From: ATZT02 sp046048135
GTDB lineage: Bacteria > Actinomycetota > Actinomycetes > S36-B12 > UBA5976
Length of the DNA stretch: 64,000 bases
Direction of reading: 5' to 3'
NCBI GenBank assembly: GCA_046048135.1
Contig: JBJOGR010000042.1
Coordinates: forward strand, 41,744-105,743
Within the stretch, counting starts at the first letter, position 1; each line of letters begins with the position of its first letter. The notes under the pieces were generated by a model. The model saw only the letters and a list, made by a program, of their open reading frames with translations. It searched no databases and was not told the DNA's origin. The position numbers were made by a program, and so were the translations under genes. Below are positions 27,311 to 36,897 of this stretch, piece by piece.

Positions 27311-28599
27311 TGATTTTATTAAAGAATGTAAGTGTAAAAGGTGAGAATAACCAAGATGTTCTAATAGTTGATCAAAAAATAAAACAAATTGCAAATCCAA
27401 ACACAATCAATGCACCTGATGCTCTAACAGTTGATTTAACAGGAAAAATTTTACTTCCAGGACTTGTTGATTTACACACTCACTTGCGCGAACCCGGTAG
27501 AGAAGATTCGGAAACAATTGAAACTGGAAGTAAAGCAGCAGCTGCTGGAGGATTCACCGCAGTTCACGCAATGGCAAACACTTTGCCGGTAGCAGACACG
27601 GCCGGAGTAGTTGAACAAGTTTGGAATTTAGGGCAAAGAATCGGATTAGTAGATGTTGTTCCAGTTGGAGCAGTAACTGTTGGATTAAATGGAGAACAAT
27701 TAGCAGAATTATCTGCGATGGCTCAATCAAGTGCACAAGTAAAAATATTTAGTGATGATGGAAAGTGCGTTCATGATCCAGTATTAATGCGAAGAGCTCT
27801 TGAATACGTTAAAGCATTTGACGGTGTGATTGCACAGCATGCGCAAGAACCAAGACTTACACAAAATTCTCAAATGAATGAATCTCTTCTTTCTGGTCAA
27901 TTGGGTTTAGTCGGTTGGCCATCAGTAGCGGAAGAATCAATAGTGGCAAGAGATGTTCTATTAGCTGAACATGTTGATTCAAAACTACACATTTGTCATG
28001 CATCAACAGCTGGAACTGTCGAAATTTTAAGGTGGGCTAAGCAAAGAGGAATTAAAGTTAGTGCAGAAGTGACTCCGCACCACTTAATATTGACTGAAGA
28101 TAATTGTCGAGACTATGACGCTAGATTTAAAGTAAATCCTCCATTAAGAAGTAATAGTGACTTAAAAGCGTTACAAGAAGCTTTAGCAAGTGGAGTAATT
28201 GATGTTGTTGCTACAGATCATGCTCCACATCCTGCAGAAGATAAAGAAGGCGAATGGAATCAGGCCGCATTTGGAATGACTGGATTAGAAACAGCACTAT
28301 CAGTTGTTGCAACAGTAATGATCTCAAATAAGAAAATGAATTGGACTGATATTGCAAGAGTTATGAGTGAAAATCCAGCAAAAATTGCACAATTAAAAGA
28401 TCATGGAAGACCTATAAATGAGAATGAAGTAGCAAATCTTTGTGTTATTGATCCAGATGTTGAATGGACGGTAGATGCAAATCAAACACATTCTTTAAGT
28501 AAAAACAATCCTTACCATGGGATAAAGCTCAAAAGTAAAGTAATTCACACGATTCATAAAGGTAAATTCACATACAAAAGCGGTGAAATAGTTTCATGA
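27310..28599 (+). CDS. pyrC: dihydroorotase
   Basis: Zinc amidohydrolase that cyclises carbamoyl-aspartate to dihydroorotate. The metal site DLHTHLREPG is near residues 55-64; further metal ligands are in IAQHAQEP, LHICHAST and ATDHAPH (catalytic Asp, about residue 303). At 429 aa it is the class I long form common in Gram-positive pyr operons. It overlaps pyrB by 1 bp and carA by 4 bp. All catalytic residues I would expect are present, so it should be active and not a structural partner of PyrB. Confidence 0.97.
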   Translation: MILLKNVSVKGENNQDVLIVDQKIKQIANPNTINAPDALTVDLTGKILLPGLVDLHTHLREPGREDSETIETGSKAAAAGGFTAVHAMANTLPVADTAGVVEQVWNLGQRIGLVDVVPVGAVTVGLNGEQLAELSAMAQSSAQVKIFSDDGKCVHDPVLMRRALEYVKAFDGVIAQHAQEPRLTQNSQMNESLLSGQLGLVGWPSVAEESIVARDVLLAEHVDSKLHICHASTAGTVEILRWAKQRGIKVSAEVTPHHLILTEDNCRDYDARFKVNPPLRSNSDLKALQEALASGVIDVVATDHAPHPAEDKEGEWNQAAFGMTGLETALSVVATVMISNKKMNWTDIARVMSENPAKIAQLKDHGRPINENEVANLCVIDPDVEWTVDANQTHSLSKNNPYHGIKLKSKVIHTIHKGKFTYKSGEIVS

Positions 28600-29714
28600 C
28601 TTTCACACCTGCCTTACTAGTTCTTGAAGATGGATCAACTTATAGGGGTAGATCATATGGTGCAATTGGTGAAACTTTTGGTGAAGCGGTTTTCACAACA
28701 GGAATGACTGGTTATCAAGAAACCTTGACGGATCCTTCTTATTATCAACAGATTGTGATTCAAACTGCACCTCATATCGGAAACACCGGAATAAATGATG
28801 AAGATCATGAATCAAGAAAAATTTGGGTTTCAGGTTATGTAGTTAGAGATCCATCAAGAATTTCTTCTAACTGGAGATCCAAGAGATCTTTAGAGGAAGA
28901 GTTAAAAAAACAAAATATTATTTCAATTGCTGGAATAGATACCAGAGCTCTTACTAGACATTTAAGGGATAAGGGAGCAATGCGTGCTGGAATATTTTCT
29001 GGGGAAATAAATGATAAGAATAAAGATTATTTTTTAAAGAAAGTTCTCGATTCTCCACAAATGAAAGGGGCAGATCTTTGTGGAGCAGTAACAACAACTG
29101 AACCGTTTAAGGTAAAAGCAGAAGGTATAAAGAAATTTAAAGTTGCAGCACTTGATTTAGGTATCAAAAATGGAATTCTTGATCGCTTAACCAGAAGAGG
29201 GATTGAACTTGAAGTTCTTCCAGTCACAACAAGTTTTGAAGAAATTTTTAAGCATGAAGTTGATGGCGTATTTTTAAGCAATGGTCCAGGAGATCCAGCA
29301 ACAGCTAATCATGCAATTGATTTAACAAAAAGAATTCTTAAAGAAAATATTCCACTTTTTGGAATCTGTTTTGGAAATCAAATATTAGGTAGAGCAGTTG
29401 GATTTGATACATATAAATTAACTTTTGGACATCGTGGAATAAATCAACCTGTCATGGATTTAACAACCGGAAAAGTTGAAATAACGACACATAATCATGG
29501 ATTTGCCGTTAAAGCTCCAATTGATCAAGAAAGTGAAACCGAATTTGGTCGAGTTTTTGTGAGCCATATTTGTTTGAATGACAATGTTGTTGAAGGACTG
29601 TCATTAAAAGATAAAAAGGCTTTTAGTGTGCAATACCATCCAGAAGCAGCCGCAGGTCCTCATGACGCAGATTATTTATTCGATCGCTTTACAGAATTAA
29701 TGAGAAAAAAATAA
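28596..29714 (+). CDS. carA: carbamoyl phosphate synthase small (glutaminase) subunit
   Basis: Releases ammonia from glutamine for CarB. The N-terminal CarA domain (LLVLEDGSTYRG) precedes the class I amidotransferase domain. The nucleophile Cys is in FGICFGNQ (about residue 256) and the His-Glu pair in VQYHPEAAAGPHD (about 345). Length is 372 aa. It overlaps pyrC by 4 bp and carB by 1 bp. The carbamoyl phosphate made here serves both pyrimidine and arginine synthesis; control by PyrR therefore also touches arginine unless a second promoter exists. Confidence 0.98.
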   Translation: MTFTPALLVLEDGSTYRGRSYGAIGETFGEAVFTTGMTGYQETLTDPSYYQQIVIQTAPHIGNTGINDEDHESRKIWVSGYVVRDPSRISSNWRSKRSLEEELKKQNIISIAGIDTRALTRHLRDKGAMRAGIFSGEINDKNKDYFLKKVLDSPQMKGADLCGAVTTTEPFKVKAEGIKKFKVAALDLGIKNGILDRLTRRGIELEVLPVTTSFEEIFKHEVDGVFLSNGPGDPATANHAIDLTKRILKENIPLFGICFGNQILGRAVGFDTYKLTFGHRGINQPVMDLTTGKVEITTHNHGFAVKAPIDQESETEFGRVFVSHICLNDNVVEGLSLKDKKAFSVQYHPEAAAGPHDADYLFDRFTELMRKK

Positions 29715-32700
29715 TGCCAAAAAGAAAAGATATTAATTCAGTTTTGGTAATAGGTTCAGGCCCGATTGTAATTGGACAAGCTTGTGAGTTTGATTATTCA
29801 GGAACTCAAGCTTGTCGTGTGTTAAAAGCAGAAGGAATAAGAGTAATACTTCTTAACAGCAATCCTGCAACAATCATGACTGATCCTGAGTTTGCTGACG
29901 CAACATACGTAGAACCAATCACAACCGATATCTTGGAAAAAATTATTCAAAAAGAAAAACCTGATGCAATATTGCCAACTCTGGGTGGTCAAACTGCATT
30001 AAATGCTGCGATGGCATTACATAAGGAAGGAATTTTAACAAAATACAATGTCGAATTAATTGGGGCAAAAGTTGAAGCTATTGAGCGCGGAGAAAATAGA
30101 GAAAAATTCAAAAGTATTGTTTCAAAGATTGGTGGAAATTCAGCAAAGAGTGAAATTTGTCATTCATTAGAAGAATGTCTTGATGCTGCGCAAAAACTTG
30201 GATATCCACTAGTAGTAAGACCATCTTTTACTATGGGTGGAGCAGGTTCTGGAATTGCCTATAACGAAGAAGATTTAATCAAATTTGTAGCAACCGGGTT
30301 ACAAGCATCTCCTACCAGTGAAGTTTTGTTAGAAGAAAGCATTATCGGTTGGAAAGAATTTGAACTTGAATTAATGCGAGATCATCACGACAACGTCGTC
30401 ATAATTTGTTCTATAGAAAATTTTGATCCAATGGGAGTCCATACTGGGGACTCAATCACAGTTGCGCCAGCAATGACTTTGACTGATCGCGAATATCAAC
30501 ATATGAGAGATATTGCAATTGCAGTTATTAGAGAAGTTGGAGTTGATACAGGTGGTTGCAATATTCAATTTGCAATAAATCCATTAGATGGACGCATGAT
30601 TGTTATCGAAATGAATCCCCGGGTTTCAAGATCATCAGCCTTAGCTTCAAAAGCAACAGGTTTTCCAATTGCAAAAATTGCAGCAAAGTTGGCTATTGGT
30701 TACACACTTAATGAAATACCAAATGACATCACAAAAGAAACTCCAGCATCTTTTGAGCCAACGCTTGATTACGTAGTTGTGAAGGTTCCTAGATTTGCAT
30801 TTGAAAAATTCCCAGGTGCAGATACAAAATTGACAACTCACATGAAGAGTGTGGGAGAAGCCATGGCTATTGGCAGAAATTTTAGTGAAGCTTTACAGAA
30901 AGCTTTACGAAGTCTTGAGAAAAAAGATGCTTCTTTTGATTTTAGTGATGTGAATGAGTCTAAAGTCGAGTTGCTGGAAAAATGTAAGTATCCAACTGAT
31001 GGAAGAATTAATTCAATCCAAAGATCTCTTCTAGCTGGAATTTCATTGCACGAAGTTTATAAAGCAAGTTCAATTGATCCTTGGTTTTTAGACCAGATAA
31101 TTTTAATTAATGAAATAGCTGATGAATTAAAGAAAGCTAATCTTTTAGATTTTGATTTATTAAAATATGCAAAATCACATGGTTTTTCTGATCAACAGAT
31201 TGCCCAGATTCGAAAAACAACAGAAGATGATATTCGAAAATTAAGATTAGAATTAAATTTAAGACCAGTGTTTAAAACTGTTGACACTTGCGCTGCCGAA
31301 TTTGAGGCAAAGACTCCTTATCACTATTCAAGTTATGATCAAGAAACAGAAGTAGCAAAATCTAATAAAAATAAAGTAATTATTTTAGGTTCAGGACCAA
31401 ATAGAATTGGTCAAGGAATTGAGTTTGATTATTCATGTGTTCACGCAGCACAAACTTTAAAGCAAGCCGGTTTTGAGACAATCATGATTAATTGCAACCC
31501 AGAAACAGTCTCAACTGATTACGACACCTCAGACAGACTTTATTTTGAACCTTTAACGCTTGAAGATGTATTGGAAGTTGTACACGCTGAAAAGCAATCG
31601 GGAAATTTAATTGGAGTAATTGTTCAATTAGGAGGTCAAACTCCTCTTGGTTTAGCACAAAAGCTCAAAGAAAATTCAGTTCCAATAGTTGGAACAAGTC
31701 CAGAAGCTATTCATCTTGCCGAAGAAAGAGGAGCATTTGGTGAAGTATTGAAAACGGCAAATTTAATCTCACCAGATCACGGAATGGCGGCATCGTTTAG
31801 TCAAGCTAAAGAAATTGCATCAAGAATTGGGTATCCAGTATTGGTCCGACCTTCATATGTTTTAGGTGGTCGAGGAATGGAAATTGTTTATGACGAAGAG
31901 ATGCTTCTTACCTATATTGAAAAAGCAACACAAATAAATCCTGAACATCCGGTATTAGTGGATAGATTTCTAGATGATGCTTTAGAAATTGATGTTGATG
32001 CTTTGTTTGATGGCAAAGAAATGTTTTTAGGTGGAATTATGGAACACATTGAGGAAGCAGGAGTTCATTCAGGTGATTCTGCATGCTCACTTCCTCCCAT
32101 CTCATTAACTGAAAAACATATAGAACAAATTAGAAAAAGTACTTATGCCATAGGCACTGGCATTGGTGTGGTTGGACTTATGAATGTGCAATATGCACTT
32201 GCCGGAGATACTTTGTATGTTTTAGAAGCAAATCCAAGAGCGTCTAGAACAGTTCCTTTTGTATCTAAAGCAACAGGAATTTCATTAGCAAAGGCATGTG
32301 CTCGAATAATGCTTGGTGCAAGTATTAAAGATTTAAGAGCAGAAGGCCTACTTCCAAAAATTGGTGATGGGGCTACAACTTTTCCTGAAAGTCCAATCGC
32401 TGTTAAAGAAGCAGTTTTACCTTTTGGCAGATTTAGAGGTGTTGATTCAATCCTTGGTCCAGAAATGAAATCAACTGGTGAAGTAATGGGAATAGATACG
32501 ACATTTGGAACTGCATTTGCTAAAGCACAAAGTGGTGCATATTCAGGTGGTTTGCCGTTAAAGGGAAATGTTTTTGTTTCTATTGCAGATAGAGATAAAG
32601 AATCCATGGTCGAGTTAATAAAGAAACTTAAAGTATTAGGATTTAGTATTTATGCCTCAAGTGGAACAGCAAATTATATTAAGAAATTTGGCATCGATTC

Positions 32701-33001
32701 AAAGCAATTGCGAAAACATCATTTAGGAGAGGTTGAAGGTGAAACTACTTCTGTGCAGGCAATAAGAAATGGTGAAATCGATTTAGTTGTAAATACTCCT
32801 TATGGAGTTGGTCCTAGAACAGATGGTTATCAAATCAGAACAGCAGCTACTGATATGTCTGTTCCTTGCATAACTACTGCTCAAGGATTAAAGGCAGCAT
32901 TAGCAGGAATTGAATCACTTCAAAAATCTGGATTTAAGGTTAAATCTTTGCAAGAGTGGGCAAGAGATATAAGTATTGCTAGAGAAAAAATGGTTTCATA
33001 A
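29714..33001 (+). CDS. carB: carbamoyl phosphate synthase large subunit
   Basis: Makes carbamoyl phosphate from bicarbonate, ammonia and two ATP. It is full length (1095 aa). The two homologous ATP-grasp halves are plain: VLVIGSGPIVIGQACEFDYS near residue 12 and VIILGSGPNRIGQGIEFDYS near 556. RPSFTMGGAGSG and RPSYVLGGRGME are the paired ATP-binding loops. The C-terminal allosteric MGS-like domain (about 935-1075) contains VNTPYG. It overlaps carA by 1 bp and pyrK follows directly with no gap. Confidence 0.98.
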   Translation: MPKRKDINSVLVIGSGPIVIGQACEFDYSGTQACRVLKAEGIRVILLNSNPATIMTDPEFADATYVEPITTDILEKIIQKEKPDAILPTLGGQTALNAAMALHKEGILTKYNVELIGAKVEAIERGENREKFKSIVSKIGGNSAKSEICHSLEECLDAAQKLGYPLVVRPSFTMGGAGSGIAYNEEDLIKFVATGLQASPTSEVLLEESIIGWKEFELELMRDHHDNVVIICSIENFDPMGVHTGDSITVAPAMTLTDREYQHMRDIAIAVIREVGVDTGGCNIQFAINPLDGRMIVIEMNPRVSRSSALASKATGFPIAKIAAKLAIGYTLNEIPNDITKETPASFEPTLDYVVVKVPRFAFEKFPGADTKLTTHMKSVGEAMAIGRNFSEALQKALRSLEKKDASFDFSDVNESKVELLEKCKYPTDGRINSIQRSLLAGISLHEVYKASSIDPWFLDQIILINEIADELKKANLLDFDLLKYAKSHGFSDQQIAQIRKTTEDDIRKLRLELNLRPVFKTVDTCAAEFEAKTPYHYSSYDQETEVAKSNKNKVIILGSGPNRIGQGIEFDYSCVHAAQTLKQAGFETIMINCNPETVSTDYDTSDRLYFEPLTLEDVLEVVHAEKQSGNLIGVIVQLGGQTPLGLAQKLKENSVPIVGTSPEAIHLAEERGAFGEVLKTANLISPDHGMAASFSQAKEIASRIGYPVLVRPSYVLGGRGMEIVYDEEMLLTYIEKATQINPEHPVLVDRFLDDALEIDVDALFDGKEMFLGGIMEHIEEAGVHSGDSACSLPPISLTEKHIEQIRKSTYAIGTGIGVVGLMNVQYALAGDTLYVLEANPRASRTVPFVSKATGISLAKACARIMLGASIKDLRAEGLLPKIGDGATTFPESPIAVKEAVLPFGRFRGVDSILGPEMKSTGEVMGIDTTFGTAFAKAQSGAYSGGLPLKGNVFVSIADRDKESMVELIKKLKVLGFSIYASSGTANYIKKFGIDSKQLRKHHLGEVEGETTSVQAIRNGEIDLVVNTPYGVGPRTDGYQIRTAATDMSVPCITTAQGLKAALAGIESLQKSGFKVKSLQEWARDISIAREKMVS

Positions 33002-33871
33002 ATGCCAATTGTTCATCAAGGTGTCGTGGTTGATAACAAAAAAATAGGCAGTTATTTTGTAATTACAGCTACTGCCGCTGATATGCCAAAAGAATTTAAA
33101 CCTGGAAACTTTGTTGCAGTAGCAATAGGTGATGAAAGAAGTTCACTTATTTTAAGAAGAGCATTCAGTATTTACCAAGTTAACGATCGGGGAGTTTACG
33201 GTGGAACTGTCGATATCGTGGTTTCACCGCATGGGCCAGGAACGGATTACTTAGCAAACTTAAAAAGAAATGACCCAATAAATTTAGTAGGACCATTAGG
33301 AAAACCATTTAGTCTTCCAAAAAATCCGGTTCCATGTATTTTAGTTGGCGGTGGATATGGTGCAGCACCATTATTTACTTTGGCTGAATCGCTTGCAAAA
33401 AGAAATTGCAGAGTTGATTTTATTTTAGGTGCCTCAACTTCAGAAAAATTATTTGGAATGCTTGAAGCTAGAAGGTTGTCCACAACATTAACTGTTACAA
33501 CAGATGATGGAACATCAGGCCAAATGGGCAAAGTTACAGATGTCTTACCAGAAGTAATTAACAAAACAAATGCCGCTGTTGTATATGCATGTGGACCTAT
33601 GAAAATGCTTGAAGCAGTATCAAAAGTTGCAACTATGCATGGAATTGTTTCTCAAACAAGCGTTGAAGAATCTATGGCATGTGGCATTGGAGTTTGCATG
33701 ACATGCGTATTACCAGTTATTGGAGACGACGGAGTAACAAGAATGCTTCGATCTTGCGTTGATGGACCAAATTTTCGAGGCGACAAAGTTCGTTGGAGTG
33801 ATGTTGGAACTGTTCCTAGTGAAACTTATGGTGCACCAAAATTGGAGATCATTGATGAAAAGATTTCCTAA
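33002..33871 (+). CDS. pyrK: dihydroorotate dehydrogenase B electron-transfer subunit
   Basis: FAD and 2Fe-2S protein that passes electrons from PyrD to NAD. The FAD motif is RRAFSIY (about residue 53), the NAD-binding loop VGGGYGAAPL (about 115), and the cluster cysteines are in CGIGVCMTC plus a later C in LRSCVDG (spacing C-x4-C-x2-C-x17-C approximately). Its presence marks the PyrD as class 1B. It starts immediately after carB, and its end overlaps the PyrD start by 17 bp. Confidence 0.94.
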   Translation: MPIVHQGVVVDNKKIGSYFVITATAADMPKEFKPGNFVAVAIGDERSSLILRRAFSIYQVNDRGVYGGTVDIVVSPHGPGTDYLANLKRNDPINLVGPLGKPFSLPKNPVPCILVGGGYGAAPLFTLAESLAKRNCRVDFILGASTSEKLFGMLEARRLSTTLTVTTDDGTSGQMGKVTDVLPEVINKTNAAVVYACGPMKMLEAVSKVATMHGIVSQTSVEESMACGIGVCMTCVLPVIGDDGVTRMLRSCVDGPNFRGDKVRWSDVGTVPSETYGAPKLEIIDEKIS

Positions 33872-34808
33872 AAGATCATCAATTGATATGACAATTGAAT
33901 TAATGAATCAATCATTACCAAGTCCTGTTTTTACGGCATCTGGTTGTGCTGCTGCAGGAAAAGAATTAGATCAATTTATAGACATTACTTCACTTGGGGC
34001 AGTTGTCACAAAGAGTGTGATGCTTCAACCAAGATCAGGAAGAGCAACACCAAGAATGGCAGAAACTCCAAGTGGAATGTTAAACGGAATTGGACTTCAA
34101 GGTCCTGGAATTGATGATTTCATTGAAAAAGATTTAGCTTGGCTTCATCAAAAAGGAGCAAGAACAATTGTTTCGATAGCAGGAAACAGTGTTGAAGAAT
34201 ATGGAAAAATTGCAGAAAAATTGAGAGACATTCCAGGTGTAATTGGAATTGAAGTAAATATTAGTTGTCCCAATGTCGAAAACAGAGGTTTAGTTTTTGC
34301 TTGTGATTCAAATTCAGCAACTGAAGTTATTTATTCAGTAAAGAGAAATTCTTCAAGCTCTTTGCCTATTTTTGCCAAACTATCTCCAGATGTAACTGAC
34401 ATAGCTCATATTGCAAAAGCAGTAGTAAACGCAGGTGCTGATGGTTTAAGTGTGATTAATACTTTGCTGGGAATGGTTATAGACACTAATACTTTGAAAC
34501 CAAAATTAAGTGGCAAAACAGGTGGTTTATCTGGACCTGCGATAAGACCAGTTGCAATTAGATGTGTTTACCAAATAAGACAAGCATTACCTAAAGTTCC
34601 AATTATTGGTATGGGAGGAATTAGAAATGGTAAAGATGCGTTGGAATTTTTTGCAGCTGGTGCAAATGCAATAAGTGTTGGAACGATGGTTTTTAATGAT
34701 CCAGAAGCTTGTATAAGAATTCATGATGAATTAAGTGATTTACTTCAAGACAAAAGTATTAGATCAATTAAAGACGTAATGAATGCTGCTCATATGGAAA
34801 ATTTATGA
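33855..34808 (+). CDS. pyrD: dihydroorotate dehydrogenase, catalytic subunit (class 1B)
   Basis: FMN enzyme oxidising dihydroorotate to orotate. Motifs: PSPVFTASGCAAAG at the N terminus, EVNISCPNVENRG with the catalytic Cys (about residue 135), and IGMGGIRNGKDALEFFAAGA near 250. The frame is open from 33759, but that part lies inside pyrK. I chose ATG 33855 because GGAG (33844-33847) sits 7 bases before it; ATG 33888 (MTIELMN) is also possible but has no ribosome site. Overlaps pyrF by 4 bp. Confidence 0.94.
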   Translation: MKRFPKRSSIDMTIELMNQSLPSPVFTASGCAAAGKELDQFIDITSLGAVVTKSVMLQPRSGRATPRMAETPSGMLNGIGLQGPGIDDFIEKDLAWLHQKGARTIVSIAGNSVEEYGKIAEKLRDIPGVIGIEVNISCPNVENRGLVFACDSNSATEVIYSVKRNSSSSLPIFAKLSPDVTDIAHIAKAVVNAGADGLSVINTLLGMVIDTNTLKPKLSGKTGGLSGPAIRPVAIRCVYQIRQALPKVPIIGMGGIRNGKDALEFFAAGANAISVGTMVFNDPEACIRIHDELSDLLQDKSIRSIKDVMNAAHMENL

Positions 34809-35491
34809 AACTTCCAATTGCTTTAGCTTTGGATTCACCTGATCTAAATGTTGCTAAAAAATGGGCAATTGAAGCATCACCTTATGTTTCAACTTTAAAA
34901 ATTGGTTTGGAAACTTACTTAAGAGATGGTAAAAAGGCAATTCAAGAAATTAGAAATGTATCTGATTGCGATATTTTCTTAGATTTGAAACTACACGATA
35001 TTCCAGCGACAGTGTCGGGGGCTTGTAATTCAGTTAAAGATATAAATCCAAAATATTTAACTGTTCATGCAGCAGGGGGATTGGAAATGATTGCATCAGC
35101 CGTCCAAGCGCTTCCTAATACTTTAATAACCGCAGTAACAATACTTACTTCAATTAATGATGAAAGTATTAAAAGAATTGGTTTTAAGTTAGATTCACGA
35201 GAAAGCGCGATTAATCTGGCTAAGTTGGCAGTTGAAGCTGGAGCAAAAGCAATTGTTTGCAGCGCCCAAGAAGTAGCGATGATAAGAAACGCAGTGGGTA
35301 AAGATATTGTGCTCATCACTCCAGGCATAAGACCTACAGGTTCAAGTTCTGATGATCAAAAAAGAGTGGCGACACCCAGTCAAGCATTAAAAAATGGTGC
35401 AAATTTACTAGTGATTGGAAGGCCAATAACTGAAAGTGATTCAATAAAAAATGCGTGCCTTAATTTGATGGATGAAATTAACACTAATTAA
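34805..35491 (+). CDS. pyrF: orotidine 5'-phosphate decarboxylase
   Basis: Decarboxylates OMP to UMP. The catalytic Lys-Asp network is in FLDLKLHDIPATV (about residues 58-70); LVIGRPITES near the C terminus binds phosphate, and TPGIRPTG is the conserved loop. At 228 aa it is the short form typical of Bacillus-like PyrF, not the longer group found in mycobacteria. It ends the pyr operon. The preceding step, orotate phosphoribosyltransferase (pyrE), is not encoded in the window. Confidence 0.95.
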   Translation: MKLPIALALDSPDLNVAKKWAIEASPYVSTLKIGLETYLRDGKKAIQEIRNVSDCDIFLDLKLHDIPATVSGACNSVKDINPKYLTVHAAGGLEMIASAVQALPNTLITAVTILTSINDESIKRIGFKLDSRESAINLAKLAVEAGAKAIVCSAQEVAMIRNAVGKDIVLITPGIRPTGSSSDDQKRVATPSQALKNGANLLVIGRPITESDSIKNACLNLMDEINTN

Positions 35492-35539
35492 ATAAGACCT
35501 GATATTTGGTTGAATTAAATGTAATGGAAAGATTAACCT

Positions 35540-35851
35540 ATGGCCTTACCCTCTCTGACAAAAGAAGAAAGACAAGCTGCCTTATTAAAAGCTGCAGCAA
35601 ATAGAAAAATCAGAGCAGAATTAAGAGAAAAATTAAAAAAAGGTCAATTAACTTTAAAATCTGCTTTTGAACAAATAAATTCAAACGAAGCAATCGCAAA
35701 AATGAAAGTGATTGCATTACTTGAATCTATGCCAGGAGTTGGAAAAATACGGGCAGAAAATTTAATGGAAAGAATAGGAATTGCACAAAGCAGAAGACTA
35801 AAGGGTTTAGGTCCTCATCAAATAAATGCATTATTAGAGGAATTTAATTAA
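35540..35851 (+). CDS. mihF: actinobacterial integration host factor (mIHF)
   Basis: A 103-aa DNA-binding protein confined to actinobacteria and unrelated to enterobacterial IHF. Visible are MALPSLTKEERQAALLKAA, a long basic helix (RKIRAELREKLKKG), and a helix-hairpin-helix-like segment with MPGVGKIRAENLMERIGIA, ending with RRLKGLGPHQ. It binds DNA without strong sequence preference and shapes the nucleoid; it is also needed by some phage integrases. It overlaps the gmk start by 1 bp, the usual mihF-gmk-rpoZ order. Confidence 0.95.
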   Translation: MALPSLTKEERQAALLKAAANRKIRAELREKLKKGQLTLKSAFEQINSNEAIAKMKVIALLESMPGVGKIRAENLMERIGIAQSRRLKGLGPHQINALLEEFN

Positions 35852-36402
35852 TGAAAGCTTCTCTAGTTGTTCTAGCTGGTCCTTCAGGTGTAGGTAAAGG
35901 AACAGTAGTAAGAGAATTGGTAAAAAAGAAACCTGAAGTGTATTTGTCGGTGTCAGCAACAACCAGAAAGCCTAGACCTGAAGAAAAACACGATGATCAT
36001 TACCAATTTTTAAGTGAAGAAGAATTCAATAATCAAATAAAAGACAACAAATTATTAGAATACGCAAAATTTGCTGGAGCTTGGTATGGAACTCCCAGAA
36101 AACCAGTAGAGGAAAGAATTAAAAACAATCAAATGGTGGTTTTAGAAATAGATTTACAAGGTGCAAGACAAATAAAAAAAGCAATGCCAGAATCATTTTT
36201 GGTGATGCTAAAACCACCCTCAATTGACGAACTTAAGCGAAGATTGATTACTCGGGGAACCGAATCAAATGAGGAATTAGATTTAAGACTTCAGGTTGCA
36301 CTAGATGAACTAAAGGCAGAAAACGAGTTTGATGCTGTGGTAATCAATGAGGATGTGCAATCCACAGTCGATGAACTGATAGCCTTACTAGGGCTTGATT
36401 AA
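35851..36402 (+). CDS. gmk: guanylate kinase
   Basis: Phosphorylates GMP to GDP. The P-loop is GPSGVGKGTV (residues 10-19), where Gly and Thr stand in the usual Lys-Gly/Ser-Thr positions. SATTRKPRPEE and HYQFLSEEEF bind GMP, with YGTPRKPV near residue 80 and LEIDLQGARQIK near 100. At 183 aa it is normal. It is coupled to mihF (1-bp overlap) and followed by rpoZ, whose true start lies 37 bp after the gmk stop. Confidence 0.97.
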   Translation: MKASLVVLAGPSGVGKGTVVRELVKKKPEVYLSVSATTRKPRPEEKHDDHYQFLSEEEFNNQIKDNKLLEYAKFAGAWYGTPRKPVEERIKNNQMVVLEIDLQGARQIKKAMPESFLVMLKPPSIDELKRRLITRGTESNEELDLRLQVALDELKAENEFDAVVINEDVQSTVDELIALLGLD

Positions 36403-36439
36403 GCCGACAATCAATTTTGAAAGGTCTAGGACTAAAAAC

Positions 36440-36886
36440 GTGGCTGCACCAGTAAAACCAGAAGGTATTACAAATCCTCCTATTGATGATTTATTAGATA
36501 CAGCAGGTTCGAAATATCAGTTAGTTATCTATGCAGCAAAACGTGCCCGTCAAATTAATGCTTACTATTCACAATTAGGCGAAGGTCTACTTGAGTATGT
36601 GGGACCTTTAGTAGAAACTCAACTTCAAGAAAAACCTTTATCAATTGCATTAAGAGAAATTAATTCTAAGTTATTAAGAACCGAACATGTTGATCCAGAA
36701 GTTTTAGCTCAAGAAGCTGCTGAAATGGAACAAAGAAGATTGGCTGCAATTCAAGCTCAACAAAGATATAACGCAAGTTATGACAATTCTTTTGCTGGAG
36801 TTTATCCAGATGAAACAAATGAAGTTGTTGAAGAGACAACTGAAACTGTAGAAAATACAGAAGAGAATAGTTCAGAAAATAACTAA
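36440..36886 (+). CDS. rpoZ: RNA polymerase omega subunit with a long acidic C-terminal tail
   Basis: Small subunit that helps assemble beta-prime. The omega fold is seen in PPIDDLLDTAGSKYQLV, AAKRARQINAYY and KPLSIALREI. The frame is open from 36395, but the upstream part overlaps gmk; GTG 36440 gives MAAPVKPEG, a usual actinobacterial beginning, with AGGA 8 bases upstream. The product is 148 aa, while actinobacterial omegas are about 90-110. The extra 45-50 residues at the end are Glu, Asn and Thr rich and look disordered. No frameshift is seen. Confidence 0.93.
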   Translation: MAAPVKPEGITNPPIDDLLDTAGSKYQLVIYAAKRARQINAYYSQLGEGLLEYVGPLVETQLQEKPLSIALREINSKLLRTEHVDPEVLAQEAAEMEQRRLAAIQAQQRYNASYDNSFAGVYPDETNEVVEETTETVENTEENSSENN

Positions 36887-36897
36887 GAAATAAAACC

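Noticed and set aside
32143..32607. 154-codon minus-strand open frame within carB
   Set aside because: It is antisense to a highly conserved part of CarB, with no ribosome site and composition that follows the carB frame.
33759..33854. 32-residue N-terminal extension of PyrD
   Set aside because: It overlaps conserved PyrK codons including the Fe-S cluster end, and ATG 33855 has a good ribosome site.
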